Shown: positions 12,122 through 25,548, counted from the stretch's first letter. The stretch is DNA of 64,000 nt from Polytrichum commune (GCA_950295325.1 OX485807.1:44422440-44486439), one strand, 5' to 3'. Made by a program: numbers and translations. Notes: generated by a model not told the origin, from the letters alone.

Positions 12122-12693
12122 GGTACTACTGAAACTCTAATCAAGTCCATAAGGTATGCAAGTGCTAAATAGCTCTTTTTTCTTGTTCTCCATCTTCTAT
12201 TGATCAGCTTTACCTTTGAAGTTTGCATTCCATTAGGTAGTTTATGATGAAATATCAACAAAAATTGGATTGAAAATCAGACCTACCCTTATATAATTTT
12301 GGTTATTGCAAGTGTATGTATGTTAATTCCATATGTGAATGCACATGTAACTGCATTACACCTGCATACCTTATACAGGGTAATAAGAATTCCCTGGGAG
12401 TTGAGACATGTGAAAAGAAATGCATTTTTTGTCAAATATCAAAACTATACACACAGAAATAGGCAAAACAGACTCAATCCATATTGCAAAGGACCAGATT
12501 GTAGGTCCCGGGTGTAGATATCAAAGAAACATACTGTTTATTGTTTATGATTGAATTTTATCTAGAGTACAAGAAGCAAGAAAGTGCAAGATGAGAACAC
12601 CTTGCATATTTCTTCAAAACCTCCTTATGAAAATGTTTGATAGGTACCAAACGACCTTCCAGCTACTCTACAGACATTTTAAGTTATCAAAAT

Positions 12694-15600
12694 TTATTGC
12701 CTCTTTTGTGATGGGAGACCAGATACAGGATCTAGAAGGCTGACACTCTGGTCTTCCAGCACATGTGCACCCTTCCCAGCACGAGTGCAAATAAGATAAT
12801 CAATCTCTCCAGGTAATCTTGTCACATTCACAGCTCCTGCCAGCTCAGCTGGAGCAGGAAGGGATTCAATGTCCGCTGAAGAACTCACTCCTGCAGACTT
12901 CAATATGGTTTGATCACCGATGACATATCTGTCCATCCCAGCAAGACCAACATGATGAATGACAATAGTCAGAAAACACTTCACTTTAACTTTGCTTGTT
13001 GGAAGACATTGTGATTAGATGACTACTACATCTATGCAGTTTATAAGTGGCAAATTTTCAATTTGTGCAACAACTAGACTGATTCTGAAGAGCAAACCAC
13101 AAAAAGGATGCACAAAGTGTCAAACCTTGACAGATCAGCATCAGCTGGTGGAGGGAACTGGTAAAGAAGCCGTTGAAGCAGACGCACTCCAACCTCTTTG
13201 TTGCGTGCAAACATCACTGCATTTGGGCCAGCATCAAATGTGTACGCAACCTATGAAAGCAGAGCCAATCCCCCTTCAGCTAAAAGCCCAAGGACAAGAA
13301 TATATCCTTTTGGATGCTTATGTACTCAAATACATACCACATTCTTCTGTGCAACATTGCTGCAGTAAAATCTATGTGTGACAAATTGCAGGACGTGGAC
13401 TGAGACAGCAAGATTACAGATACACTTACTACCTAAAAATATGGTATATGAAGCTCTTTTTCCTGTACAAACAGAGGTATCTTGTTTCTACAGTTAGAAG
13501 TGATGGACCACAGGAAAATCTGCAAAGCACAATTTGACAGTAGACAATCACCTGTGGCTTGCCTTCATGGCGGTTCCAACGTTCCACCAACCCTATAAGC
13601 CTGCGTGCAAAATAATGGGTAATCTCAGAAACCTACAATACAGTGCACCATGCTGCCTGTAGAAGTCCTCTACTGGGATATTGTTCCAAGACGATGAGAA
13701 TTATTTTTTAATTTGGCTAGAACTATATCAGAAAAGAGGCATCCACATGAACATGTCAACATTATCAAGATAAAGTTATTTAATAATAAAAATTGGAAGC
13801 TACATACCTGCGAGATGTGTCGTTTAGGTAGAATATTGGAGGGGAAGTATCAAGGCAGGTTGCATGGAATTGGTTGCTATCTGCACATGTGATTCTTGCA
13901 AACTCTTCAAAATCCATAGACTTGATGGCTTCCTCCATCTTCTGCATGCGTTTTGGTACAACCTCCTATACATCCCAACCATCATAATTGAAAAGAGTAA
14001 GATAAACTGACTTCTTCATCACACAAAAATGAACCAAGCCCTCTGGAGAAAGCCTCCCTCCATTAAAGGCACTCTTGAAGGCTCTGGGATATCTCTATTG
14101 AAAATTTACTAAGACTTACAGACATCACATACAAAAGACTAAGTTGAAATTCCATCAATAAACCCCAAATAAGAATTGTGGTAGAACAGAGAACATATCC
14201 ATACTTCTGCTCGGTACTTCAGAAGTGGACTTGTCTTAACACTCTCCTGCATTCCAGCTGTACTGCTTGTCTCCTTCTGTCGAGAACTCACCTGCGTCAA
14301 GAATTGGCATTAGTAAAAAATTAAAATTAGATCCTTTTCTGATGTTTGCACACCCTGATATGCAGAGGCTTCATATCACATAAAACCAGAAGCCATTCAG
14401 AGAACACATCACTCTCAATGATGAGTAAGGACGTTCTCTCTCTATTCTGTTTTCAATAATAATATTTTTAGGAATCAAGGCCCTTGAGATATGCATGAAT
14501 GCCAAGCATATGGATGAAAAGGTGCGTCCCCAGTGATTTCATTCTTAGGTTATCTGGATTACCTGAGAATTATTCCATTTGCATTGGAACCTAAATAGAA
14601 TACTTAAGAATGTTATGCAAGTGAATCATTTCCATCCATGACCATATAATATCAGGGACATGAAGGACACAAACAAGGGGCATACCACAGCAATGATGAT
14701 GACCATATCATCCCAGTGGCGGTGGTCTGCAAGTTGTGTTGCAATACTATCCTTTCCATCTGCTTTCTACACTTGTACAAAAGAAACATAGTTATCTGTT
14801 AGCAATACCTTAAACATAGGATTTACTTGATTACTGCAGTTTATTGAGTCAAAAGGATGCAACCCAAAATTTCACCCACACCAAATACCTGGCCCATGTT
14901 CCACTTCACAAAGCCACCATAAAGGCTGCGGCAGGCACTTCCAGATCCAAGCCTGCACCCATCCAAGCTATCTCTCAGCACTTGAAATGATAAGCTCGGT
15001 ATTGTCTTAACTAAATCCTGTGACAAAGTGTATTTCCTGACACTTTGCCTCTAAAGACACTGACAACTCCAGATGTTTAGTCTAACCTACAAGAATGAGA
15101 CTACAAATCCTAATTCCTGGAGTCTAGTCATCTCTCTGGAAAAGTGGTGGAAGATTCAGATGTTCAGATGTATATACTATATACTATATACCCAGATTCA
15201 GATGTAAAAAAAGTAGCACAAAATTCAAATGATTCAGAAGTACAAATCCAGATTTCTGTCGTCTTATGAGACTACAATACCCTTAATTCAGGAGTCCAGA
15301 CATTTCTGTAAGAAATTTGTGCAAGATTCATGTGGTTTGATTCTTCTTCTTACCGTGCCATTGCTGACAGCTCCCCTTCATACTCTTCCTTCACACCCAT
15401 CAGTTGTGCCAAAGAGTAAACTGCAATGCAAATCATTGAACTTGAAATTACCACACACAAATAGTAACGCCAATTTAAAGATATTGCAGAGTGAGACCGA
15501 TTCTGATGCTACTGGATATCAATTAAAACAAGAATAAAATAAAACATAAAAAACAGCTCAAACCCAAATTTGGATGAAGAAATGGATTGTGGGTAAAGAG

Positions 15601-17200
15601 AATATGGTCACCTAAGCATGCAAAGCCAGCAGCTGAGGAAGCCAAGCCCGCAGCAGTTGGAAAGTTGTTTTCAGATGCGATGTGGATGTGAATGTTGCTC
15701 CAGTCTTCTTTACGGATGATCTTGCTGGTGGAATCGATTACCACATCATTAGCCCGAGCACGAATCTCTCGCAAGCAATTCTTGTACCGCTCACCTTCCA
15801 CTGAGACTTCCTGCAAATCTCATACCAACAGCATGGCGATCATTATAACAGGACTTGAAAATAAAACAAGAACAAAACCCAAACCAAAATAAGAAAGGTG
15901 CAGAAAAATCCAAAAGACCAACATCATCATTCCTTGCCATTTCGCCTGCATCATTACCCGCACCTGATCTCCAATCCATCCTTCTCTTTCAAAAAATGCT
16001 TGAAACGCCCACACCCCAAAGGCTTTTTAAAAAACAAAACAAAAGACCAACACCATAATTCCTTGCGATTTCGCCTGCACCACCCTCTAATCCATTGTTC
16101 TCGAGAAATGCTTGAAATGCACACGCCCGAAACTATTAAAGGGGGGAGGGAGAAAAAAGGGGGGGGGGCAACAAAATCCCAAAGACCAGCATCACCGCTC
16201 CTTGCGATTTCGCCTGCACCATCACCCACACCTCACCTCCAATCCATGCTTCCATAAGGAAAATCTTCGAACGCGCGCACCCAAAAGCATTGGAGAAAAA
16301 AATCCAGAAAAAACCTACGTCACCACTCCTTGCGATTTCGCCTGCATCACCCGCAGCTGACCTCCAATCCATTCTTCTCTTTAAAAAAAATTTGCTTGAA
16401 ACGCCCATACCCAGAAGCTTTGAAAGTAAAGAAAAGAATAGAAAAAATAATGCCGCAAAACCGCGAAGACCAATATCATCATTCCTTGCGATTTCGCCTG
16501 CATCATCACCCGCACCTCACCTCCAATCCATCTTTCTCTCTAAAAATAATTGCTTCGAACAAGCAAATCCAAAACTATTAAAGAAACATACATCCAAATC
16601 ACAAACCATCATCATCATCATTCCTTGCGATTTCGCCTGCATCACCCTCCACTCTATCCTTCTCTAAAAAAATACATGAAATGCTCACACCCAAGAGCAT
16701 TGAAGAAAAATAAAATAAAATAATAAAAGGGGGAGAGGGGTAGAAAAATCCAAACAACCAAATCCGTCGTTCCTTTCCTTGCGACATCGCCTGCACCATT
16801 ACCCGCACCTCATCTCACCTCACCTCACCTCACCTCCAATCCACCCTTCTCTAAAAATTATCTTCGAAGAATAAGAAAAATAAACTAAAAGTGAGGAGGA
16901 GCCATTGATTGAGCCGCATTGGCGAGGAGGCTAATGCTAAGCTAAGATTTAAGAGGGGGAGGAGCTGAGCACGCATCCACTCACCTTGCCATTGAGCCAG
17001 AGGCGATCGGATTCGAAAGCAGGGCTGGCAGCAACGGTAGTGGTGGCGGATAAGTGCTCGGGATCCAGCGTAATGCTGATGCTGGAATTGATGGGCAGAA
17101 TGAGCTTCTCATCGCGCTTCCCCCAGTACTTGATCACCGCAATGTTGCTTGGCGCCCTCGCTGTCTTCGTCAGCACCCACCTCTCATCTTCCTGCCCCAT
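12694..17200 (-). CDS. MVD: diphosphomevalonate decarboxylase (mevalonate pathway), 10 exons
   Basis: The enzyme decarboxylates mevalonate 5-diphosphate, with ATP, to isopentenyl diphosphate, the last step of the mevalonate route to sterols and other isoprenoids. Exons (minus): 17200-16985, 15810-15612, 15420-15354, 14952-14889, 14766-14686, 14291-14205, 13965-13808, 13600-13552, 13250-13126, 12928-12694. All junctions are GT-AG, the phases agree, and the total of 1281 nt gives 426 aa, close to plant homologues. Visible motifs: substrate region KYWGKRD (residues 24-30), the GHMP ATP-binding loop [10 protein letters not shown] (123-132), [12 protein letters not shown] with Arg169, and TFDAGPNA with the likely catalytic Asp313. 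SITLDPEHL (42-50) resembles the internal PTS2-like peroxisomal signal proposed for plant MVDs. The start at 17200 was chosen because MGQEDERW aligns with family N-termini. An in-frame ATG at 17431 would add 77 residues. Confidence 0.97.
15930..16860. repeat. degenerate minisatellite in MVD intron 1, about 7 units of 128-155 bp
   Basis: The motif CCTTGCGATTTCGCCTGCA recurs near 15933, 16062, 16200, 16328, 16483, 16623 and 16778. It is usually followed by CACCCGCACCTCACCTCCAA, a TTCTCT stretch, and an A-rich tail. Units are diverged. The array fills most of intron 1 (15811-16984). Confidence 0.9.
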
Positions 17201-17431
17201 TTTTTTCACTTCACTCCTGCCTGCGAATCGATGCAAAGACTTGAACTGCGAAGGAAATGATATGATGCACGATATGATCTTGAGGGAAGAAGACGAAGAG
17301 GAGATGTAAGTTAGGAGGAAGAGCAGAAGAAGACTACCGAGGCGTATGCGTAGGGGAGGAAGCAGGAACCAAGAGGGGGGGGGGTCTTGGAGTTCTTCGA
17401 GACGGTGTTCCAGAGGGTCTTCATACGACAC

Positions 17432-19122
17432 ATGGGATCTTCAATCTAGGTATATATCCGCAAAGTAATGACAGCGTCATTACTTAATTCCCTATTATAT
17501 ACAAAGGACAACTCGGTGGTGGTGGTGAGGTTAATGTCTTGCCATTTCAAAAATGGTAATGGCACGGGACGGCATGGGTTCATACTAATCTAGGTTGAAT
17601 GATTTGACGATATTGCGTTGGCATGGTTAGAATAAAGGTTTAGTATTTGCAAAAAATTGGAACTTTTGATATGAAATTTTAAAAATTAATCATAAAATAT
17701 TATAATCTTGCCATTGTCATGCCCCTTCCCTTAAGAATTTTTTTTCCATAAAAAAATTCTCTAAAATGGACAGCTTATACAATCATTGTCTAGAAGAAAT
17801 TGGTGCATTTGGTCTTAAACATGTCTTGAAACAACAGTAAAAAAGATAATATTTAGCATGACTTGAAGATATAGTGAACATTTAATACACCTTTCCAACA
17901 AAAGTTCACGTGATTTCTGTTATACTAATTTTTATCAAACATTGTGATTTGTTATTATGATAAAGTTACAAGGTTCTTACTTCTAGTTTATTCTGAAAGG
18001 ACCAGGGTATTTTTTGCACTTTGTAACTGCATGCCTCACAAGTTCTCTTCTTTTTTTTTTGCGATAGTTCTCAATAACCACTTTGTGATGTACTTTAATA
18101 ACACATCTTAGAAAATACTTTATAGAGATAATTATAGGTACACTATGGGAGTGATGAGCGCATTCTAATGCAAATCCAGGTTCTAGTGCTATCAGCTTAT
18201 GCAAGCAGCAACTCCATATTTTCAGTTCCTTTGGCATCAAATTTCATGCAGCAATTGATAGCACAAATTACAACTTTAGTGGCCAAATGGCGGCTGCCGT
18301 AATAGACAAACAACTTGGATGGTGTGTGTTGGACTCTGGAGTTCTATCTGACAACATGTGCTTTCCAAAATGTAGTTGATGGCCTACGCAATCACAGATG
18401 TCAAAAGTTCAGATTCCGAGGTTTGTTCATCAGTATCACCTCACCACTCATTAGGGCTTCTCACCAGAGCTGTATACATTTGACCTGCAACAAATTTTGT
18501 TGACTAAAAACCTTAGGCTATGGTCAGATCAAAGGGAGGCTATTGTTTGCAGATTTTCTTGACTGAGAATAAGAGTAATGTAGAAAGATGCGCAGGATGG
18601 CACATGGATGAAGAAATATAGGTGATCTTCAATCCTAGTTCCATAACAACACTAAAAACACCCAGCGATGCAATCCTCACCTAAGTTACCCAGTATACCA
18701 GGAACCGCGTTGCTTTATTTGATGTTACCATACAGTCTTCCATTTTGTTGGCGGATGTTGTGTACCCCAAGAAATAGTGCAATATTTACTCCAGTGCCCT
18801 TTGCAAAGTTTCACATGAGCAGAACTCAAATTGAAGATTACTCAAGCACTCACTCATTATCAATCCTCTCATTTGGAGAAGAATCCAAGACTTGCAGAAA
18901 AATAAGCTTGAATGCAGGATACAACATATTGTTCAGTGATGTGTTCCTCAATCAAAGAACTAATTTCTTGACAAACATCACCATGTTGAAAAGGAAAACA
19001 GCTATATGGCAGGCAAGAAAACTTATCTACCTTGTGTGCCTGTCATCTGAATCTACTTGCACAGAAGTTTTCTATTACAGGTGAAATCCAACAGTAACTC
19101 TGATCTGGTAATTAATACACTA
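17432..19122. other. intergenic: MVD upstream region and CWC15 downstream region
   Basis: Both neighbours are on the minus strand, so this carries the MVD promoter on its left side and the CWC15 3' region on its right side. No TATA-type element could be chosen with confidence. Several short open frames (for example near 18668-19084) have no recognisable content. Confidence 0.5.
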
Positions 19123-22100
19123 CTACTTCATGTACTTGTTCAAGAACTTCCGATGGAAGTCATTCCGAATTGTATCATTGATGAAGCGTTTGGCTGGCTT
19201 GAGCTCTCCACGTGCTTGGTTTTTGAAAACAACATCATCATCCCACCTGCAGCCATTCGCAAAAGCTTTGTAAGACATAGACCCGATTCACCACATCTCC
19301 TACATGATCTAAGTGACTTGCACCAACACCTGATCAACAAGTTATGAACAAAGATGTAGACACACACAAACATGTCAAAGTGAGAGAACAAACTTTTGCA
19401 TTTAGTATATCGCATTTGTAAGAGCAACAAGCATTGCAGGTAGCTATTAAGAAGCTTAGCAACTCTTATGACTTGTTTCAAAATACCTGCGCTTGACAGC
19501 AAAAGACCCTGTTGAATTAAGCAAAGGATTGCCCCGCACTAATTCAGCTTCCTTCACTTTCATTTCCTCCTCCTGTTGTTGACGTTCCTGTCAAACAAAC
19601 AAGGTATGCAAATTTAGTCAAGACTACGACTACTCTCACATACTATATTCTACTAAGATATCAATACAAAACAAAGATCACATAACATTCTAAGCAGGCT
19701 CAGGTGCTAAGGTTACAAAACCACATAACTCCTTACAATTTGCAAAGCTCAGAGTACGCTAGCAAAAGAAAGGCTTTGGGACTACCTTTCGCAACTTATC
19801 TTCAGCTCTCTCCTTCTTTATACGCTCCAGCTCAGCAAGAAGCTCTGCTGTATCATCTTCGTCATCACTGTAATCATCAGACCAAGCGAGCAGAATTAGG
19901 AGGAGAATTTGTATCTCAAAATAGCTTGATAAAGGGCCACACGTTAATTTTATAATAATTTCACATCCAATATCCCGGGAGGTTTTTGGACATAATCGGT
20001 CAATATCCTAGTGTTTCCGAGTCCAACCTTGTTGGTTACATCCTTCAGTTTCTCTTTACCAAGTTGGGGTATATTCCATATATTCCTCTAAAATGATCAG
20101 TAACTTTCTTGAAGTCTTGAACTTGAACTGGTTATTTCTCAAACTCAACCGGTTCATCTGTAACTAGCAGCCAGTTCTCCCCATTCATTGTTCACGTCCA
20201 CACAATCAAAAGATTAAAGCTCATGTTTGTGAAAAAAAGCACAAGTGCAGCAATGCTGAGACCTGTGGGGAATCCAGCCATAGTTGGCCTACCACTTATG
20301 CAGTAGACCTCACTGAATATAATGTAATCATCAAAAAACAGATTGGAGGTTCAGGATTTTTACACACTAGCCCTACTTCAGTACAACATACCTTTCATCT
20401 GAATCACTTGGAGCCTCCACATCAGAGTCATCCGCATCTACATTCTTTATAGTTGGCCTCTCTGACCTCTCTTCTGTATCTCTCTTTGACCCTGCAAAAT
20501 ATACAACCACATACCCCAACCCAATCAAATGAGACCCATGCTATAATTGCCTAAAAAATTCATGTTTAATGTCCTTAAATGTCATAGAGAGACAAACAAA
20601 ACAAAACAAAACAAAAAGTGAGATCAAGTCCAGGAATGTACCTTCCAAGTAGCCAGCACTTGATCCTTTCCTGCGATCCCGATCATCTATTACACAAGAT
20701 GGCAATCGCTTAACATTAGCCCTTAATGTTGTCCTGGACATGTTAAAGCTCCCTAGTGCTTAGAACTTCACAAATGAACAAGGATTCTTTGCAGAGACCA
20801 TGTACAGAGCTATCTGCAGATACCCAGTAAATACACAAAATCTGTGCAATTGCAATAATAAAGGCCATAAAGAACTTTACAAGTATTACTGCAGCATTCA
20901 TGACCTCTATAAACCTAAACATACAGCATTATGTGATGGCAACCATCTTTGGTCACCATGGAAGTAAGAAAACAAATAAGGCTTCAAGGGTATCGTGATA
21001 ATCTCACCATAACTTCTATCCTTTGAAGAGAAGTGGCGACGCTCACGGTCCTCAAGCTCCTCCCTAAGATCTCTCTTCCTCAAATCATCGGCTGTGTCTT
21101 GCCCATCCTTCCTACAAAAATTCACAACAAGTGTTGGTGAGCAATTCCATGTTGCAAAATCACAACAGAAAAAATCACAAATGGAGAGGGTATCATTACA
21201 GCTACCAGAGGTCACATCTCTGAGAAAATTGCGATGGCCCTGTCCAAGTACGCACACAATCCTTAGTACAACAAACTTCACTCTAAGGTTCTGTGAACCC
21301 ACTAAAGCTCCTACTATATACATCATCATAACCACAATGCCTCCAAAATATATGGAAGACCAAAATTCTGATATTTCTGGTAATTTTGTGTTGCTCCTAT
21401 ATAACAAAGATGGATTGCTCGGTTAATTCTTCAACGTGAAGTGAATGCTAATGAGCATCAAAAGTTAAGTATGTCAATAGTAAGGGATAACTTGAACAAA
21501 ACCCCTGTGGGAAAAATTAAATGCACGGAGACATCCTCAACTAATCTTCAAAATTCAATGTGTTACTCCTACACAAAACCCTAATAACAGCCAATTTCAA
21601 AGCAAGCCATAAGCCTCAATTGACATCCCCCAAACCATCCTCCGGGCAACAAACAGTGCTAGCGAAACAAGCATGTGACTAGCAATTTAGTAGTAGAAGC
21701 ACCTGCGCTTCACCGGCGTATGAGAAGAAAATTCGAGCAATGAGAAATTCCCGACACACTAAAAATATGCACTTTGAAAAAGGATGGCTTAAACCCAAGG
21801 CCTAAACATGGATCCCAAGGGAACTCCAAGAATTAGACACCTAAGGCCAGAATAGTAGCCAGAGGGGTGACCTTCCTAGCACTTAATTTCCAGTGCACCC
21901 TACCAGCTATAGTCCACCCAAATCATAGTGGGGTATTCAGGTGAACCAGATATTTCAACCAACCAACCACGTGGGAACTTAGGGACTTGTCCTTGGGGAA
22001 GATAGGAGCGGGCTGGCTTGTCCGCACCCAATCAAGGCGTTCACCTTTGAAAGAAGGTAGTAGTCTTAAGGGGGCCTCTTATTCTCATAATATTGTTTCA

Positions 22101-22911
22101 AGATTGCATATAGACTTAGACCAACTTGAACATGAAGCAACACCATAATTCATGCCGGTGGCAACATCGAAGTCATCTTCTCTCCTCTCTTCTTCTTTAG
22201 CACAGGAAAACCCTAATATTTTGGCCAACTTTGAAGGGAAGACGTGTGCCTCCCTAGACCTAGGGTTTGAGCAAGCCCGCTTGAACGGGCACTGACTGCA
22301 CACGTTCAAGGTGTTCAACTTTGAAAGGAGGCAATAGTCTTGGGGAGAACCTCTCATTCTCGTAATGCCCATTTTGAAATTACATATAGACTTAGACCAA
22401 CTCGAAAATGAAGCAAGAACATAATTCACACCAGTGGAAACATCGGATTTTTCCCTTCTCTTCTTCTTCTCCGCACTAGGAAAAACCTAATAATTTGGCC
22501 AACTTCGGAAAGAAGCCATATGCCTTCCTAGACCTCACAGCAATCAACACTCTCGAAACTCAGTAGTCGAAGAAAACTGCCTCTCCAGCTACGTATGCAA
22601 ACCAAGGTTTTCCAATGAGAAATTCTCTGCGGGACCAAACATCCGCACCGAGCTAACCCTAATAGTGGCCAACTTCGGAAACAAAGCCATATGCCTCTTG
22701 CCTACTTAATGCAACCGCCAGGGAGTGCTATTAAAAAAGGCAAAAAAATCCTTCGACTGCAAATTCAGCGACCAATTTACCTGAGCTTGAGCTGCGTGTG
22801 AGAAGCAAGGTCGCGAGACGAGAATTTCTGCGAGTTACCAAACATGCGCACTCCTCCCTGCTCATGGCCTCCCTTGGCGGGGGCCCACGTTGGCCGCGCG
22901 GCTGTCGTCAT
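19123..22911 (-). CDS. CWC15: CWC15/Cwf15 spliceosome-associated protein, 7 exons
   Basis: A component of the NineTeen/Prp19-associated complex in the activated spliceosome, expected in the nucleus. Exons (minus): 22911-22781, 21111-21008, 20686-20642, 20491-20392, 19867-19786, 19587-19487, 19246-19123. All junctions are GT-AG with consistent phases; 687 nt give 228 aa, near the roughly 230 aa of the Arabidopsis protein. The N-terminus MTTAARPTWAPAKGG and the FSSRDLASHTQLKLR block (30-44) are diagnostic. A basic/acidic stretch includes RHFSSKDRSY (69-78), an acidic segment rich in Asp/Glu/Ser lies at 112-133, a charged helix LLAELERIKKERAEDKLRK ends at 154, and the conserved tail RRWDDDVVFKNQARGELK leads to NDFHRKFLNKYMK at the C-terminus. 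Intron 1 (21112-22780) is the longest and contains a tandem duplication. Nothing suggests inactivation. Confidence 0.97.
22033..22545. repeat. 274 bp tandem duplication in CWC15 intron 1
   Basis: Copies start at CAAGGCGTTCACCTTTGAAAG (22033) and CAAGGTGTTCAACTTTGAAAG (22307). Shared landmarks are TAGACTTAGACCAACT, GAAGCAA, CATAATTCA, CAACATCG/AAACATCG, TTTGGCCAACTT and CCTAGACCT. A shorter third echo (GGCCAACTTCGGAAAC, GCCATATGCCT) appears near 22665-22700. Confidence 0.85.
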
Positions 22912-23518
22912 GGCTCAACACACTTCAAATCGAACGCCGCTCCAACTTCCAATCTGTAACTCCTCCTTTCGTTCGACAAATCTTTGCAAACGCTGTGTGA
23001 TGAAACCCTCGCTCTCGGCCTCCTCTGTAGGCTCGCGAACACACTTACTCACTGTTTCGTTCTTCCTTTTCTTGAAGAAACAGGCTCCCAAACTGTTTCG
23101 AGTGTCTTTACCGGGCACTGCTGGAGAACCCTGCTTTCCCGTTACCTTCTCCCGGTACCTTATGGTAGGAGGCCCTATTATAGCGTGTACGACATCTCAT
23201 ATAATCCAAACGGTAAACGGTAAAAGGTAAAGGAAACGGTAAAAGGTAAATGGCTCTTATATGGTTACTTTTTCCCCGTTAGTCACTTCTCCCCCTAGGT
23301 TAATAAACATGCTTTGAGTGTGAGATGATAAGTGAATCAAAATCGAGGTTCGGTCCACTTTTCCTCATAATTTTTGGAGCTCGTATGAATATCTTATTCA
23401 TTTTCAAACTAAAGAGTATTTTTCTTCGTGAATGATCCTATATGCCCCTCCCCCCTCCCAATCATGTGTGTTACTATTGAAATTAAATTAATAAACCCTA
23501 ATTGTCTAAGAGGGGTCT
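22912..23518. other. upstream region of CWC15
   Basis: Presumed promoter and leader of the minus-strand CWC15 gene. A small direct-repeat patch of AAACGGTAAA/AAAGGTAAA units lies at about 23208-23250. Part of a dispersed repeat (23330-23490) shared with 10.5 and 33.8 kb follows. Confidence 0.5.
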
Positions 23519-23675
23519 GAAGGGCTGATCACACCAACCACTTTTGGCATCATCCATTAGCATCTCCGGCTGTAATAATGCAAAAAGTGGTGGGTCAATA
23601 CAATATCTATTTTTTAGCAGAATCCCCAACAATTTCGCAGTTGGAACCGGACGGAAAGGTTGGTGTGATAGGGTC
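23519..23675. mobile_element. small MITE with GATCACACCAACC-type inverted ends
   Basis: The left end GGCTGATCACACCAACC is an imperfect inverted match to the right end GGTTGGTGTGATAGGGTCA, about 155 bp apart. The ends resemble those of the element at 31159-31587, so they are probably one superfamily. The target duplication is unclear. Confidence 0.6.
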
Positions 23676-24553
23676 ATGAGAGGCCCAATATTACCTTTCC
23701 ATGCATAAAAATATTAAACTATTTGAGACACATATATACATGCAACATGTATATATACATATATGGCCCCATTTTTAATGGCCCAGGATTCGTGGCACTC
23801 AAGTAAAGTTATCTAGTAAAAAAAATCAGATGAGTCCATCAACCAACTCGGATGGAGCTTACTTTAGTGAAACGCCTCCGAGTTGGCATGTAAGACCTCT
23901 TTTCTCCCTCATAGCTATTGTGAACTACTAGCTATTTTGTAAATATCAATTAGTTGGCAAGAGGCAACAATGTGACATTGGATGCTCTAAGCCTATTTTC
24001 TAACTTCCCATAAGTTGTTTCCAAGGCCATGATGTGGCTTTGAATTCCACATGGATATTTTGATAAATATCGCAAGATATCAACGTGTGCAATATATAAT
24101 AATGATGTGTTGTCATAGACATTTTTTTTTCATAATTCATTTATTTTGCACAGGTGTGATTGCTCAAACATTTCTAATATGTCAAAATAATATATATCAA
24201 CTTATGCTAAATTGGTGAACTCAAAAATAAATTCAATATTATTATGATTATGATTATTATATAATTATATAATTATTTGAAAATAATTAATATACACCAT
24301 GTGATTTTAAAGATAATAAAGTATTTGATGAGGATAAAATATTACAATATTTCAGATAGGCTATAGTCAGAAACTTATGATTCTCTGAGTATACCCCATC
24401 CATAACGTTGTCCCACAAGTCTAATTCCAAATAACATACCATTTATTTATAGCTCGTATTATATTACCTAAAAATAATATTTTATTTTGTTGTATGTTTT
24501 ATATTCTTCGTTCATTGTTTCATTTTGGTCATTTTATGAACACTTGCACTAAT
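23676..24553. other. AT-rich gene-free stretch
   Basis: Nothing recognisable. A notable patch of ATTATGATTATTATATAATTATATAA-like sequence occurs around 24240-24290. Confidence 0.4.
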
Positions 24554-24765
24554 CTATCATTAGGATGACAAAGATAGTTTTAAGTCACAAAATTATAACC
24601 TCAATGTTAATGAGGATTTTGTAATGTTTTTGACCTCCAAGTTAATTACGTGCTTCAATCTACCATTAGGATGACAAAGATAGTTTTAAGTCACAAAATT
24701 ATAACCTCAATGTTAATGAGGATTTTGTAATGTTTTTGGCCTCCATGTTAATTACGTGCTTCATT
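24554..24765. repeat. 106 bp tandem duplication
   Basis: Two copies start at CTATCATTAGGATGAC (24554) and CTACCATTAGGATGAC (24660) and end at GTGCTTCA. They differ at only about three or four positions, implying a recent event. Confidence 0.92.
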
Positions 24766-25235
24766 GATGGTTTCACTTCCGGAATGAAACCCCAATCCAT
24801 TGCTTATTTACTAATTGGAAGTGCACATATATATGGGATTTTAGACCTTGAAGTGAAGTGCACTCAATATGGGATTTGTAGTCAAGCGGCCTTCAAGAAT
24901 GCAAGGGCAATGTTTTTTTTCGAAGTTGGGCGGGATGGGCAACAATTTTCAATTGGGTTCAGAAATTTCTTTAGAGGGTTGCCCTAGCCCGGATTTGACA
25001 CCCCCGAAAGTTCGTGAGGGGGTATTTAATGTCCGCCCATATTAATTTCTTAAAAATAACTGGACTAGTAATCATAGGTTGGCGACGCATGATGCACCCA
25101 CTTGTTTCTATATGAGGCATTGTTATTTTATCTAACCCCCTTTCTATTATTGCCTTAAGTATTAGATTAGACTAGGATCGTTTAGAACTACTAAAACTTG
25201 GTATTTTTTAAACCCTTGAGACAAGGAGCCGACAA

Positions 25236-25548
25236 CGTGAGGTACACCAAATATGATATTTAGTGTTTGATTATATTTAGTGTTTTACCACCCTACTTTG
25301 CTCAACACTAGTTTTCAATTCTTTGATAATTAGTGTTAGACATAAATGCGCCGCCACTGCCTTCCTTGTTGCCACCTCTTTCCTACTAAACACTAAATTC
25401 GTGCATGTAACTTTCACATATTACCATAGATGGTATTTAGTGTTTGAGTTTACATTTAATGTTACTTACTTTCATAGGGTTAGTGATATTTAATGTAGTG
25501 TTCGTATTTAGTGTATCTAACACTAAATATCATATTTTGTGTAGTGTC
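25236..25548. mobile_element. MITE, CACTAAATATGATATTTAGTG family, member 1
   Basis: The left end TACACCAAATATGATATTTAGTG and the right end CACTAAATATCATATTTTGTGTA are inverted copies about 310 bp apart. Each end is itself palindromic (CACTAAATATNATATTTAGTG), so it can fold locally. It is flanked by TA-like dinucleotides that may be target duplications or part of the terminus. No coding capacity. Confidence 0.7.
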
